From the NCBI RefSeq assembly GCF_008367235.1, contig NZ_VTZS01000006.1:268058-332057 (forward strand): 64,000 nucleotides of DNA, written 5' to 3'. Positions 8,551 through 18,221 of the stretch are shown here, piece after piece (position 1 is the stretch's first letter; each line of letters begins with the position of its first letter). Below the pieces are notes generated by a model. It worked only from the letters and a program-made list of their open reading frames with translations. It was not told the DNA's origin and searched no databases. The position numbers were made by a program, and so were the translations under genes. The stretch comes from Pareuzebyella sediminis (GTDB taxonomy: Bacteria > Bacteroidota > Bacteroidia > Flavobacteriales > Flavobacteriaceae).

Positions 8551-9483
8551 TTATTTGACTCCCATAAGCTCTACCTCAAAAATAAGAACTGCATTCGGCG
8601 GAATGACCCCTCCGGCTCCCGCCGATCCATAGGCTAAATCGGGAGGAATTACGAGGCGGGCCTTATCCCCTACCTTCAATAGGCCGATACCCTCATCCCA
8701 ACCAGGAATTACTTGGCCTACGCCTAATTTAAAATCGATCGGCTGCTTACGTTTATATGAAGAATCAAATACTTGTCCGTCTAAAAGCGAACCTTCATAG
8801 TGCACGGAAACCGTCTGTCCTTTTTCGGCTTTCGCGCCATCTCCTTCTTTAAGCATTTTATAGCGAATACCACTATCGGTGCTCTCGTAGCCGGCCGTAA
8901 TCTTATCGAGTTCTGCTTTTTGTTGTGCTTTTTGTTCGGCCAGTCTTTTTTCCCTAGAACCTTTGAACGTTTCAAAGGCTTCGACTGCGTTCCAGTTTTT
9001 GGCTTTGTCCCCTACTCGAATAATCTCTAAACTCTCAATAACATCTCCTTGGGCAATACGGTCTACCGTCTCTTGTCCGTTTTGAACAAATCCGAACACC
9101 GTATGCTTATTATCTAGCCATGGCGTAGGAACGTGGGTAATAAAAAACTGACTACCGTTCGTTCCAGGGCCCGCATTCGCCATCGAAAGTACACCTGCCT
9201 TAGAATGTTTCAGGTCTGGATGGAATTCATCATCAAACTTATAGCCGGCATCTGCGGTTCCTGTTCCCAATGGGCATCCTCCCTGAATCATAAAATCAGG
9301 TATAACACGATGGAATTTTAACCCGTCGTAATAGGGTTCCCCTTTGCCCTTTATTGTATTCTTCTGGTCGCCCTCGGCAAGGGCGACAAAGTTACCGACC
9401 GTACCGGGTGTCTTTTCGTGAGTAAGTTTGACCAATACTTCCCCTTTTGAGGTATTAAATTTTGCGTAGATTCCGTCTTGCAT
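8551..9483 (-). CDS. Dual-family peptidyl-prolyl isomerase: cyclophilin-linker-FKBP fusion
   Basis: A 310-residue protein joining two unrelated proline-isomerase folds. The N-terminal cyclophilin (about 1-155) shows FHRVI (57-61), MIQGG (65-69) and SQFFITH (111-117); the catalytic Arg is R59. A charged helical linker (about 160-205) follows. The C-terminal FKBP domain (about 215-310) shows VSVHYEG, GQVFDSS, VIPGWDEG and IPPDLAYG. Both active sites look intact. There is no signal peptide, so it is probably cytosolic and helps protein folding. This domain order has been described as CFBP in Flavobacterium. It is monocistronic. Confidence 0.93.
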   Translation of the reverse strand: MQDGIYAKFNTSKGEVLVKLTHEKTPGTVGNFVALAEGDQKNTIKGKGEPYYDGLKFHRVIPDFMIQGGCPLGTGTADAGYKFDDEFHPDLKHSKAGVLSMANAGPGTNGSQFFITHVPTPWLDNKHTVFGFVQNGQETVDRIAQGDVIESLEIIRVGDKAKNWNAVEAFETFKGSREKRLAEQKAQQKAELDKITAGYESTDSGIRYKMLKEGDGAKAEKGQTVSVHYEGSLLDGQVFDSSYKRKQPIDFKLGVGQVIPGWDEGIGLLKVGDKARLVIPPDLAYGSAGAGGVIPPNAVLIFEVELMGVK

Positions 9484-9639
9484 CGTAATTTTTTTTAAAT
9501 AAGCTGCAAAGGTAAGGAAAATGTTTGGCCCAAAGATTCTTATCCCTTGGCAACGAAGGCCATTTGCCCCGAAGAGGACTACCTATGATCAATGCATACC
9601 CGATCTACGCAGATTCGATCAAATTATCACCTTCAACGA

Positions 9640-11010
9640 CTAAAATCCATAGGTATCTACAAGGTAGATCAAACTCGCCATACTAGCGGCCCCTAGTTCA
9701 AGCTCACGCCGATTCACGTGTTCGAAAGTGTCGTTTTCGGCATGATGGTGCACAAAATAGCGCTGCGAATCAGGTTCAAGACCGGCCAAAACAATCTTAT
9801 CGTTTTTTAGAGGCCCAATATCGGCACCACTATAGCCTTTGTCAAAAAGGTGTAACAAATAAGGTTCGAAGAGCTTTTTCCACCCCTGGACTTTGGTCAA
9901 GTTTTCTGCTGAACAGTCAAATGAAAAACCTCTCGGCGTAAAGCCCCCGGAATCACTTTCCAGTGCAAATATGTGTTCTTCTTTGTTCTTCTTCGCAACT
10001 GCAGCATATTCATTTCCCCCTCTAAGGCCATTCTCCTCGTTCATGAACAGTACCACGCGCAATGTCCTTTTTGGTTTGTAACCCGTAAGTTTTAGCAGAC
10101 GAAGTACATCCATACTTTGCACACATCCAGCACCATCATCGTGCGATCCATCCCCCAGATCCCATGAGTCAAGATGACCACCCACCACCATTATTTCATT
10201 AGGATATTGAGTTCCCTTAATCTCACCTATCACGTTGTACGATTGCACATCATCGAACTGCTTACAACTCTGCTTGAAATAAAAACGTGTATCCGAATTT
10301 AGTTTTAGGGTTGTACTCAGAAGGTTGGCACCTAGGGTACTGATGGCCGCTGCCGGAATTCGTTCCGCTACAGGCGTATCGCCATAGCCCATAGATCCAG
10401 TATGTGGGTAATCATCTAAATTCAGGTTCATCGATCTCACAATCACCCCAATTGCCCCATACTTGGCCGCTTCTGCAGCCCCCGAATACCGTTGGTCGAC
10501 ACAGCCCGAGTATGCCTCAAAAGTTGAAATCAATTTAGGGTCCATAGGTCGATTGTAAAATACTATTTTCCCTTCAAGCTGCTCCCTCCCTAATTGTTCG
10601 AGCTCTTCAATACCCTTTACCTCGACCACTTGAGCTTTTAGTCCTCCAGGAGGTGTTGCGACGGATCCACCCAAGGCACAGATCGGAACGTTGATAGAAT
10701 TACCGGGCGATGTCTCGAAATAGGCAAACTCAGGAGTTCCCCTGACCCACTTGGGCACCATTACCGGCTGTAGCCATACGCGGTCCAAATTCAAAGAATC
10801 CAACTGCGCTTTGGTATAATCAACGGCTTGCTGTGCTTGAATAGAGCCGGAAAGCCGACCTCCAATCTGGTTCGAAAGATAATTTAGCCAATCATAGGCC
10901 TTACCTTGGGTAAGTGCGGCATCAAATATCGCTCGTATTTGTTTTTCATCTTCGTTTTGGGCATAAACCTGAAAAACAAATAAGAGCAGTACACACGTTA
11001 ATCTCTTCAT
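9640..11010 (-). CDS. Secreted M28-family zinc aminopeptidase
   Basis: A 456-residue exported peptidase. Residues 1-17 form a signal peptide ending VYAQ. A PA-domain-like region lies around 130-215. The M28 metal site is visible in order: GGHLDSWD, then HDDGAG, then NEENGLRGG (catalytic Glu plus ligand Glu), then ESDSGG and FVHHHAEND near the C-terminus. The enzyme would release N-terminal amino acids or dipeptides outside the cytoplasm. Its start overlaps the stop of the upstream PPK2 gene by four bases, so both are co-transcribed although their functions seem unrelated. Confidence 0.92.
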   Translation of the reverse strand: MKRLTCVLLLFVFQVYAQNEDEKQIRAIFDAALTQGKAYDWLNYLSNQIGGRLSGSIQAQQAVDYTKAQLDSLNLDRVWLQPVMVPKWVRGTPEFAYFETSPGNSINVPICALGGSVATPPGGLKAQVVEVKGIEELEQLGREQLEGKIVFYNRPMDPKLISTFEAYSGCVDQRYSGAAEAAKYGAIGVIVRSMNLNLDDYPHTGSMGYGDTPVAERIPAAAISTLGANLLSTTLKLNSDTRFYFKQSCKQFDDVQSYNVIGEIKGTQYPNEIMVVGGHLDSWDLGDGSHDDGAGCVQSMDVLRLLKLTGYKPKRTLRVVLFMNEENGLRGGNEYAAVAKKNKEEHIFALESDSGGFTPRGFSFDCSAENLTKVQGWKKLFEPYLLHLFDKGYSGADIGPLKNDKIVLAGLEPDSQRYFVHHHAENDTFEHVNRRELELGAASMASLIYLVDTYGF

Positions 11011-11891
11011 TTTTTCTCTTTTTCTAATTTCTCTTTGTACAACGCAATATTCGCCTCGACCTTTTCATCGAGCTCCGGTTCCTTGATATCATCATATTTT
11101 TTGAGTTCTTCCCATAAAATCGAGGCCACGATTAAACGCGAAGCTTTTTTGCTATCGGAGGGAATAATATACCACGGCGCGTGGGCCTTGGAAGTCTGAT
11201 TGATTGCATCTTCGTAACAATCCTGATAATCGTTCCATAATTCCCGCTCGTCAAGGTCGCCCGGAGAAAACTTCCAATTTTTTCGCTTCAGTGCCAACCT
11301 TCGAAGTAATCTTTGTCGTTGCTCTTCCTTGGATAGATGAAGGAAGAATTTAAAGATAATCGTTCCGTTCTGGGCAAGATGTTGCTCAAAATTATTAATC
11401 TCAGCGAAGCGTCGGCTCCAAAATTTTTCATCTATGTCTTCGATAGAATCAATATTTGGGAGACGTTCTCCCAATATGTATTCGGGATGAACCCTTGTTA
11501 CCAGCACATTTTCATAATGGGTACGGTTGAAGACTCCGAATTTTCCTCTTGCCGGAAGTGCGATATAATGCCTCCATAAGTAATCGTGTTTGAGCTCAAT
11601 TTCAGTCGGCACCTTAAAACTATGCACCACAACACCTCGTACGTTGAAATCTTTAAAAACCTCTCGTATGAGACTATCTTTTCCCGCAGTATCCATACCC
11701 TGAATACAAATTAAAACACTGTATTTGGCATGGGCGTATAACGTATCCTGAAAGTCTCCGAGTTTCTCTCGAAGCTTTTCCAACTCTTTTTTCAATTCTT
11801 TTTCCGAGGCATCAAAATCTTCATAAGTCGCACACTCTGATAGCTTTACCCCTCCACTCGCCTTATAGACGTCGGTATCGATTTTCTTCAT
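11007..11891 (-). CDS. ppk2: Polyphosphate kinase 2 family protein
   Basis: A 294-residue one-domain PPK2 enzyme. These use polyphosphate to phosphorylate nucleoside mono- or diphosphates. The Walker A segment is GMDTAGKD (65-72); a second conserved block is FNRTHYENVLVTRVHPE, and the lid holds RRFAE. The C-terminal APWYIIPSD block is also standard. The length fits the single-domain class of about 290 residues. Whether it prefers AMP or ADP cannot be read from these motifs. It overlaps the M28 peptidase gene downstream by four bases. Confidence 0.92.
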   Translation of the reverse strand: MKKIDTDVYKASGGVKLSECATYEDFDASEKELKKELEKLREKLGDFQDTLYAHAKYSVLICIQGMDTAGKDSLIREVFKDFNVRGVVVHSFKVPTEIELKHDYLWRHYIALPARGKFGVFNRTHYENVLVTRVHPEYILGERLPNIDSIEDIDEKFWSRRFAEINNFEQHLAQNGTIIFKFFLHLSKEEQRQRLLRRLALKRKNWKFSPGDLDERELWNDYQDCYEDAINQTSKAHAPWYIIPSDSKKASRLIVASILWEELKKYDDIKEPELDEKVEANIALYKEKLEKEKK

Positions 11892-12017
11892 ACATGGAAT
11901 ATAAAGTATTTTATCGTTGAACAGTAGTACTTGTTAAAAAAAATAACCATTCAGCAAAAGAAGCGAACGGTTCGTCCAAAAAACGTGAATTCCGGTGTTG
12001 TCTGTCGAAAATAATAT

Positions 12018-12045
12018 TTGTAAAACGCTGATATAATTATCTTTA
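12018..12045 (+). promoter_or_regulatory. Promoter-like element of the 229-residue exported protein gene
   Basis: TTG (12018-12020), 17 bases, then TATCTTTA (12038-12045, one mismatch to TAnnTTTG), 41 bases before the start codon. Confidence 0.45.
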
Positions 12046-12086
12046 CATACTAATAGACCCAGATTTTACGTTTAATACCTATTGCT

Positions 12087-12776
12087 ATGAAGCTTACCTA
12101 CCGTATTTTTATTTGTGCGATTTTCTTTGGTTTTCTCTCTTCATTTAAACCAAATCAAGCCTGCCAGTATGCGGAATCCAATATGGGGTATGTAAAATCT
12201 GAAACTGAAAAGGCCATAGGAGAAATCGATATTCAATTGACCCGTTTTCATACCTATAAGGCTATAAACGCCATAGAAAAAACAAAAAGTCAGCTTAATG
12301 AATGTGGATGCGAACAAGCAGTGGAGATTATTACAGAGAGTTCCGAACAACTGAAAATGGCCGCGAAAGCGGTAACTTTGGCGGCTACCCAGATGCTTCT
12401 TGAAAAGGCAAAACAAAGTATTATCGAAAGCATCACGCTACTCAAAGAACACGACGGACACCAAAGTTTTTTTGGCAATGACGTATTAAACATAAACACT
12501 ACCGACATACAAGGCCTAACGCCTAGAAAACCTAGTACGGAAGCCTTTGCACACCAAAAAATAGACTCTTCTTTAGCCCATTATAAGGTTTCATTGGATA
12601 AAGTTATTGCCAATGTGAACTGCAAACAGGCCAAGGCCTTCGCCAACAGAATTTATAATCAATGTGAACAGGAACTCTTGAAACCCAACCTATCGGAGAA
12701 TAAAAAATACTACAATTTGAAGACCAAGGAAATAACTGCCGCTGCCATCGAAAAATTGGGCCAATGTGAGCGCTAA
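12087..12776 (+). CDS. Exported helical protein of unknown function
   Basis: A 229-residue protein that I do not recognise. It starts with a signal peptide (KLTYRIFICAIFFGFLSSF). The mature part is largely helical with several cysteines (QACQY, NECGCEQ, NCKQ, QCEQ, QCER), suggesting disulfides in the periplasm. The repeated spacing of helices (two halves each ending in a Cys-containing turn) hints at an internally duplicated helical hairpin, but this is only by eye. It converges on the response-regulator gene with four bases between stops. Confidence 0.65.
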   Translation: MKLTYRIFICAIFFGFLSSFKPNQACQYAESNMGYVKSETEKAIGEIDIQLTRFHTYKAINAIEKTKSQLNECGCEQAVEIITESSEQLKMAAKAVTLAATQMLLEKAKQSIIESITLLKEHDGHQSFFGNDVLNINTTDIQGLTPRKPSTEAFAHQKIDSSLAHYKVSLDKVIANVNCKQAKAFANRIYNQCEQELLKPNLSENKKYYNLKTKEITAAAIEKLGQCER

Positions 12777-12780
12777 TGTT

Positions 12781-13944
12781 TTACTTGCTTGCAAAAAGTT
12801 TTACATCTTCTTCGGTAACCTCTTTACCTCCCAAAATAATCAATCGTTCCACCACATTTCTTAATTCCCTGATATTGCCCGTCCAGTCAAAACCTTTCAA
12901 TAGTTTGATGGCCTTATCGGAGAAAGTTTTTGGTGAAATACCCTGTTCGGAGGTTATTTTATCCGAAAAATATTCTATTAATAGCGGAATATCGTCACGA
13001 CGATCGTTCAAAGCCGGAACCTCAATAAGTATTACGGCAAGCCTATGATACAAATCTTCACGAAACCTTCCCTCTTCAATCTCTTTTTTTAGGTTTTTGT
13101 TGGTTGCCGCTACTACCCTGACATCTACCTTTATATCTTTATCGGTACCCACCCTTGAAATTTTATTCTCTTGCAAAGCACGCAAGACCTTCGCTTGGGC
13201 CGAAAGGCTCATATCACCAATTTCATCCAAAAAAATGGTGCCTTTGTTTGCCGCTTCGAATTTTCCCGCTCTATCTCTCACAGCGGAGGTAAATGCCCCT
13301 TTCACATGGCCGAAAAGTTCACTTTCAATAAGTTCTGAGGGTATGGCCGCGCAGTTCACTTCTACAAATGATTCACCACTTCGCTGGCTCTTCTCATGAA
13401 TCCAATGGGCGACAAGTTCCTTTCCCGTTCCGTTTGAACCCGTTATCAATACCCTGGCATCCGTTGGGGCCACTTTTTCAATCATATCCTTAATAAGGGA
13501 AATTTCTTTACTATGGCCGATCATCTCATAGTTCTTGCTTACCTTCTTCTTTAGTTTCTTATTTTCGACGACCAATTCTTTTCTATCCAACGCATTTCGT
13601 ACGGTAGTCAAAAGCCTATTCAAATCTGGTGGTTTGGATATGTAGTCGAAAGCTCCCAAGCGCATCGTATTAACCGCAGTATCGAGGTCACCATGACCTG
13701 ATATCATGATTAATGGGATTTCGGGCTTTATTTTCCGTGCCGCTTCGAGCACCTCGACCCCATCCATTTTGGGCATTTTAATATCGCAAAGCACCAAGTC
13801 AAAATCGTTGTTCTTTATAGCCTCTAAACCTTTGAGTCCATCTTCCGCTTCTTCTAGGATATACGTGTCATTTTCCTCCGATAGTATTTTGACCAAAACC
13901 CTTCGAATGGCCGATTCATCTTCAATTACAAGTATCTTAGGCAT
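12781..13944 (-). CDS. Sigma-54-type AAA+ response regulator lacking a DNA-binding domain
   Basis: A 387-residue NtrC-class regulator. The receiver domain (1-120) has the phosphorylation site D54 in LVLCDIKMP and K104 in ISKPPD. The AAA+ domain has Walker A GSNGTGKE (169-176), the sigma-54 contact loop GAFTSA (216-221) and Walker B TIFLDEIGD (236-244). The protein ends in EEDVKLFASK right after the small helical AAA+ subdomain. The usual C-terminal Fis-type helix-turn-helix of about 50 residues is missing, and the stop lies only four bases from the convergent gene. It can presumably still activate sigma-54 RNA polymerase from solution. No sensor kinase is adjacent. Confidence 0.93.
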   Translation of the reverse strand: MPKILVIEDESAIRRVLVKILSEENDTYILEEAEDGLKGLEAIKNNDFDLVLCDIKMPKMDGVEVLEAARKIKPEIPLIMISGHGDLDTAVNTMRLGAFDYISKPPDLNRLLTTVRNALDRKELVVENKKLKKKVSKNYEMIGHSKEISLIKDMIEKVAPTDARVLITGSNGTGKELVAHWIHEKSQRSGESFVEVNCAAIPSELIESELFGHVKGAFTSAVRDRAGKFEAANKGTIFLDEIGDMSLSAQAKVLRALQENKISRVGTDKDIKVDVRVVAATNKNLKKEIEEGRFREDLYHRLAVILIEVPALNDRRDDIPLLIEYFSDKITSEQGISPKTFSDKAIKLLKGFDWTGNIRELRNVVERLIILGGKEVTEEDVKLFASK

Positions 13945-14022
13945 TTTTTGTGATTTTTTCTTTTATAAATTAGACATACGTTTTGAATAGTACCAAAATT
14001 AGGCCAAAACCTTATAATCTGT

Positions 14023-14904
14023 TCAAAGACCGATTCGAAATCCAGAACGAATGTAAAAACTTGGCTCTTTGTTAAGCGTAAAAATATCGTTTCTATCCTC
14101 ATCTCTCAAAACGCTATCCTGAAATAAGGTATGCCCTAAATAACCATAAATGAACATATCTTTGAATACTTTAAATTGGTAGCCCAATGTGACCAAGGCT
14201 GCCGAAGACGACACGGACGAGGCCGAAATCGTATTCGGCAACACAATGTTATTTTGAAGGTTAACATAATAGCCATCCACTATAAATTCAGTTTGAAACA
14301 TATGTCTTTCACCTAAATGATATTTCATACCAGTTTTAGGAACTCCTATTACGTAGGACCAATTTGGATGGAATCGTTTTTCAAAGTAGATAATTGGCAG
14401 AGGAACACGAAGTGCTACCGTTGAATTATAGGCTATGCCCAAAACAAGGCGGGTAGGTCTTTTAATCGTTTTATTTTCCCTGAAAGCTCCCAAGGTAGCA
14501 TTGACCGAAAAGTCTCCATTCTCGATAGGATTTGTTAAAGTCGATGCCAATCGAGGAGTCAGCACACCGATAAATCTCCAGTAGGGGTCATACCTATATA
14601 CATAGGCCACGTTAAAATCGATAACATGAAACTGTTTAAGGCCACTCTCGTTAACCGATAGATCTTGCTTAAGGTCGTATGCAAAACGATTGTATTCTCC
14701 GCCAATAACAATATTATTGGAGTCTTTGACCGAAATAGGGAAATTGACTACTAATTTTACTCTTGAAAGTTGCGCATCGGCCTTATTTTTAGGCATAATC
14801 ATATACTCGGCCCTGAACACATCAGGTGTCTGTGCGAAACCTAAACTTGCCCATAACAACACGATAACCAAATGGTCAAATCTTGCCGTTGTTCTATGAT
14901 TCAT
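14023..14904 (-). CDS. Outer-membrane beta-barrel-like protein (DUF6268-like)
   Basis: An exported protein of about 293 residues. I chose the ATG at 14904, which gives a signal peptide ending GFAQ; a GTG at 14931 would extend it into the upstream gene. After the signal the sequence alternates short amphipathic strands with turns and ends with an aromatic, typical of an outer-membrane barrel (last residues FRIGL). It resembles the DUF6268 barrel family, which I infer rather than prove. It overlaps the end of the MscS gene by 11 bases and is probably co-transcribed with it. Confidence 0.65.
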   Translation of the reverse strand: MNHRTTARFDHLVIVLLWASLGFAQTPDVFRAEYMIMPKNKADAQLSRVKLVVNFPISVKDSNNIVIGGEYNRFAYDLKQDLSVNESGLKQFHVIDFNVAYVYRYDPYWRFIGVLTPRLASTLTNPIENGDFSVNATLGAFRENKTIKRPTRLVLGIAYNSTVALRVPLPIIYFEKRFHPNWSYVIGVPKTGMKYHLGERHMFQTEFIVDGYYVNLQNNIVLPNTISASSVSSSAALVTLGYQFKVFKDMFIYGYLGHTLFQDSVLRDEDRNDIFTLNKEPSFYIRSGFRIGL

Positions 14905-15829
14905 GACCGGCATCGAGTTTACCAACCTCACTATGTTGAATCGGGGTTTTTTGAAAAATATGTACGTCTCTCTGCGGAAAGGGTATGGTAACGTTATTCT
15001 TCCTGAATTCTGCGTCGATCCGGTATCTCATCTCACTTTTTATCCTTGGATCGTTGTAGCTATCACTTAAAAAAAAATTAAGCGAGAAAAGTAGGGCTGA
15101 ATCTCCAAAATCATCAAAGAGAACAAAAGGTTTCGGGTTTTTTAAAATACCTTTTTGCGTTGTCGCAATTTTCTCAAGAATTTTCGTTACCAGCTCCACA
15201 TCACTTCCATAAGCAACCCCCACAGACACCTTTTCACGGGTCATTTTATGATTCTGGGTATAGTTATAAATGATGTCGCTGATAAAATGGTGATTTGGTA
15301 TGATAATTACCTTATCGTCGCGGGTTATGGCCCTGGTCGTCCTCAATTTGATTTCGAAGACCTTGCCCACCTTTCCATCTAGCTCGATAATATCGCCCAC
15401 ATGCAGTGATTTGTCAAGAATTATAAAAATGCCCCCGATGATATCTTGAAAAAGGTCTTGAAGGGCAAGACCTAGGCCTACAAAGAGAGCCGCAGAAGCC
15501 GTGAGCAATAAGGTAATATCGATACCTGCAGCACTCATCGTCAGTAAAATGACGATAACATAAATTACATATCTTGTGAACTTGAAGACCCCAAAAAACT
15601 TTAATTTGTCATCTCCCTCCATTTTTCTGGTCAACAAGCGACGCAACCAGTTCAGTACAAAAGTTGTGATAATCAGGGCGATACTTAAAAGTAAGAGCAA
15701 GCCGATGGTAATTTGAATCTTCTTGTCACCATCTCCGAAAGAGACCCCAAAATTCATAAACTCCTTTATCGAGCCCCAAATATCCTGCTCAATTATTTCT
15801 TTTACCTTACTCGCTTCGTCTTGAACCAT
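14894..15829 (-). CDS. Small-conductance mechanosensitive channel, MscS family
   Basis: About 311 residues from the ATG at 15829; an upstream GTG at 15847 would overlap the ABC permease gene. One long helix precedes three further membrane segments. The pore-lining TM3 region reads LFVGLGLALQDLFQDIIGG, followed by the beta domain block VGDIIELDGKVGKV and the C-terminal PFPQRDVHI, all standard for MscS. It releases solutes on osmotic downshift. It begins two bases after the ABC permease stop, so it is coupled to the exporter operon. A second MscS homologue lies at 30.8 kb. Confidence 0.92.
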   Translation of the reverse strand: MVQDEASKVKEIIEQDIWGSIKEFMNFGVSFGDGDKKIQITIGLLLLLSIALIITTFVLNWLRRLLTRKMEGDDKLKFFGVFKFTRYVIYVIVILLTMSAAGIDITLLLTASAALFVGLGLALQDLFQDIIGGIFIILDKSLHVGDIIELDGKVGKVFEIKLRTTRAITRDDKVIIIPNHHFISDIIYNYTQNHKMTREKVSVGVAYGSDVELVTKILEKIATTQKGILKNPKPFVLFDDFGDSALLFSLNFFLSDSYNDPRIKSEMRYRIDAEFRKNNVTIPFPQRDVHIFQKTPIQHSEVGKLDAGHES

Positions 15830-15831
15830 AG

Positions 15832-17175
15832 TCAATATTTTAACCACTTGAACAGTTCCCTATATGTCGGCCTTTTACCGTACATTAATATACCAACGCG
15901 ATATATTTTAGCGGCCAACCATACGATACCTATAAAAGTAATGATTAAAAGAAGTATGGAAGTTACCAATTCCCAGATAGGTACTCCACCGGTTCCAATT
16001 CCACTTGGTAATCGCATAAGCATAACAATAGGTGATGTCAGGGGAAAAAGCGAAAATCCCACTGCAATTGGGCCATGCGGATTACTGAATACCGAAAAAA
16101 ACCCGACATAAATAGCCAACATTAACGGCAAAATAATAGGGAAGATAAACTGTTGCGTATCTGTTTCATTATCGACGGCCGCGCCGATTGCGGCGTAAAT
16201 AGAGCTGTAAATCAGATAGCCGAGCAGAAAGTAAACAAGAAAAAAAGAAATGAGCATTAACCAAGGAATCTGAAATAATTCTTGCGCATATATCTGTAGG
16301 GTCTGATCGCCCATAGGTACTGGTGGAGCCATATGGGACCCGACACCGGGTACCGAAGCAGTACCTGATCCATTTAATGCGTCAAGGTCTATATTTAAAA
16401 TCGAGAATGCAATCAACAACAAAACTCCGGCCGAGACGATCCAGATAGCGAATTGGGTTATGCCTGCCAAAGACGTACCGATAATCTTGCCCAGCATCAA
16501 TTGAAACGGTTTCACGGAAGAAATGATCACCTCGATTATCCTGCTGGTTTTTTCCTCAATTACACTGCGCATAACAAAACCGCCATAAATGATAATGAAC
16601 ATCATGATCAAATATCCAAAACCTCCACCTATCACTGCTTTGATTTCATTAATGCCTTTAATATTCTGTTGTCCAGCAAAAGTGGCCGTATTAATATCAA
16701 AACTCTCATCAATAGACGCGAACTCTGCCGCGGAAACCCCCATCTCACTCAAACGTTCTTGCCGTAACCTTTCCTCAAAAATTGCCTCGAGCTTTTCTAA
16801 CACCAAAGTACTTGGCACCTCTTTGGTAAATAAATACGAATTGGCACTAACCATTTCTAAATTGGTTCCAGAGGGTATATATAGTAACCCATAATATCCC
16901 ATGCTTGCGGTAGAATCTTTCGCTTGACGTAATGATATATTCTTGAAATCGACATAGGAGGTACTTCCGGTATTCAAAAATACATTCGAAAAGTAATCAC
17001 TTTCATTTAGTATGCAGATGACATGTTTTTCATTGTCATTTATTTTGGTAAGATATGCGATAAGCACTATCATACCCACCATAAGAATAGGACTTAGAAA
17101 GGTCATAATTACGAAGGACTTATTGCGCACTTTGGCCAAATATTCCCTTTTTATGATCAGTGGTAATTTATTCAC
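15832..17175 (-). CDS. ABC-2 type exporter permease (NatB-like)
   Basis: I start this gene at the GTG at 17175, which overlaps the ATPase stop by eight bases and gives a 447-residue protein beginning VNKLPLIIKREYLAK. The longer open frame to 17292 runs inside the ATPase gene and is unlikely. One N-terminal membrane segment is followed by a large extracytoplasmic region of about 180 residues, then five or six C-terminal segments, as in NatB-type permeases. With the ATPase it forms an exporter; the substrate is unknown. The order ATPase-permease-MscS-barrel is tightly packed. Confidence 0.88.
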   Translation of the reverse strand: MNKLPLIIKREYLAKVRNKSFVIMTFLSPILMVGMIVLIAYLTKINDNEKHVICILNESDYFSNVFLNTGSTSYVDFKNISLRQAKDSTASMGYYGLLYIPSGTNLEMVSANSYLFTKEVPSTLVLEKLEAIFEERLRQERLSEMGVSAAEFASIDESFDINTATFAGQQNIKGINEIKAVIGGGFGYLIMMFIIIYGGFVMRSVIEEKTSRIIEVIISSVKPFQLMLGKIIGTSLAGITQFAIWIVSAGVLLLIAFSILNIDLDALNGSGTASVPGVGSHMAPPVPMGDQTLQIYAQELFQIPWLMLISFFLVYFLLGYLIYSSIYAAIGAAVDNETDTQQFIFPIILPLMLAIYVGFFSVFSNPHGPIAVGFSLFPLTSPIVMLMRLPSGIGTGGVPIWELVTSILLLIITFIGIVWLAAKIYRVGILMYGKRPTYRELFKWLKY

Positions 17176-18103
17176 GTGAACCTTTATTTTGGATCGTCTT
17201 AATAAAAATGTCGTTGGCGGAGGGTATGGTTTCCACAAAATTATTGATATTGCCCTTGGTCGAAAGATAAGATAGAATGTTTTTAGAATCACTTGACGGA
17301 AGCTTTATCGTAAGGTCAAGCTGGCCTTCGCCTCCGTCGTATGTTGAGGAGGCTATCTCAAACTTGTCGGCAAGCTCCTTTAGCAGAATATCCGCATTTC
17401 TGGTCTCCAATCCAATTTTGAACACATTGTTTTTATATGCTTTTTTGATATCGGACAATCGCCCATCCAATATTTTTTCCGATTGATGTATGAGGGCAAT
17501 ATATTCGCAGAGTTCTTCTACCGATTCCATTCTATGGGTCGAGAAGATAATTGAAGTACCCTGTTCCTTTAATTGTAAAATTTCATCTTTGATAATATTG
17601 GCATTGATCGGATCAAACCCGCTAAAAGGTTCGTCAAAAATAAGCAGTTTGGGCCTGTGCAATACAGTAACGATAAACTGTATCTTTTGGGCCATACCCT
17701 TAGAAAGTTCTTGAATTTTTTTATTCCACCAATCGCCAATTTCAAGTCTTTCGAACCAAAATTTTAACCGTTTCTTCGCTTCGGCCTTGGTCATCCCTTT
17801 TAATTGGGCAAGATAAAGTGCCTGCTCGCCTACTTTCATACTCTTGTATAGGCCTCTTTCCTCCGGTAAATAGCCGATGTGGGCGATATGTTTTTGCTTC
17901 AAGCTTTCACCATCAAAAATAACCTCACCATCATCAGGAAATGTGATTTGGTTGATGATGCGGATCAAGGTGGTCTTTCCTGCCCCATTGGGGCCTAAAA
18001 GGCCATAAATACTATTCTTTGGAATTTCTAGGGAAACCTTGTTTAGAGCGGTATGCTTCCCATAATGTTTGGTAACCTCTTTAGTAACCAAAATGTGGTT
18101 CAT
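17168..18103 (-). CDS. ABC exporter ATP-binding protein
   Basis: A 311-residue ATPase. Walker A is GPNGAGKTT (37-45), the signature motif is LSKGMAQ, Walker B is LLIFDEPFSG, and the switch region is STHRME. The C-terminal 90 residues form the extra domain common in ABC-2 (NatA-like, DUF4162-type) exporters. It is the first gene of a four-gene leftward unit with the permease, an MscS channel and an outer-membrane protein. Confidence 0.92.
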   Translation of the reverse strand: MNHILVTKEVTKHYGKHTALNKVSLEIPKNSIYGLLGPNGAGKTTLIRIINQITFPDDGEVIFDGESLKQKHIAHIGYLPEERGLYKSMKVGEQALYLAQLKGMTKAEAKKRLKFWFERLEIGDWWNKKIQELSKGMAQKIQFIVTVLHRPKLLIFDEPFSGFDPINANIIKDEILQLKEQGTSIIFSTHRMESVEELCEYIALIHQSEKILDGRLSDIKKAYKNNVFKIGLETRNADILLKELADKFEIASSTYDGGEGQLDLTIKLPSSDSKNILSYLSTKGNINNFVETIPSANDIFIKTIQNKGSRE

Positions 18104-18221
18104 GCAAACAATTTTTTCAAAGATAGCTAATTGTTCATAGCGAACAATGCATCAGTTTATCCAATCATTTTTTTCGGGACACATTCTTGTTACATGTTGT
18201 AGCGGCTTTTTAGAAAAGCCC

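Noticed and set aside
14370..14385. TCCTATTACGTAGGA palindrome
   Set aside because: It is inside a coding gene and shows N5 spacing; coincidence is more likely.
17176..17292. N-terminal extension of the ABC permease frame
   Set aside because: It lies wholly inside the ATPase gene and is basic without similarity to permeases; the GTG at 17175 gives the expected start.
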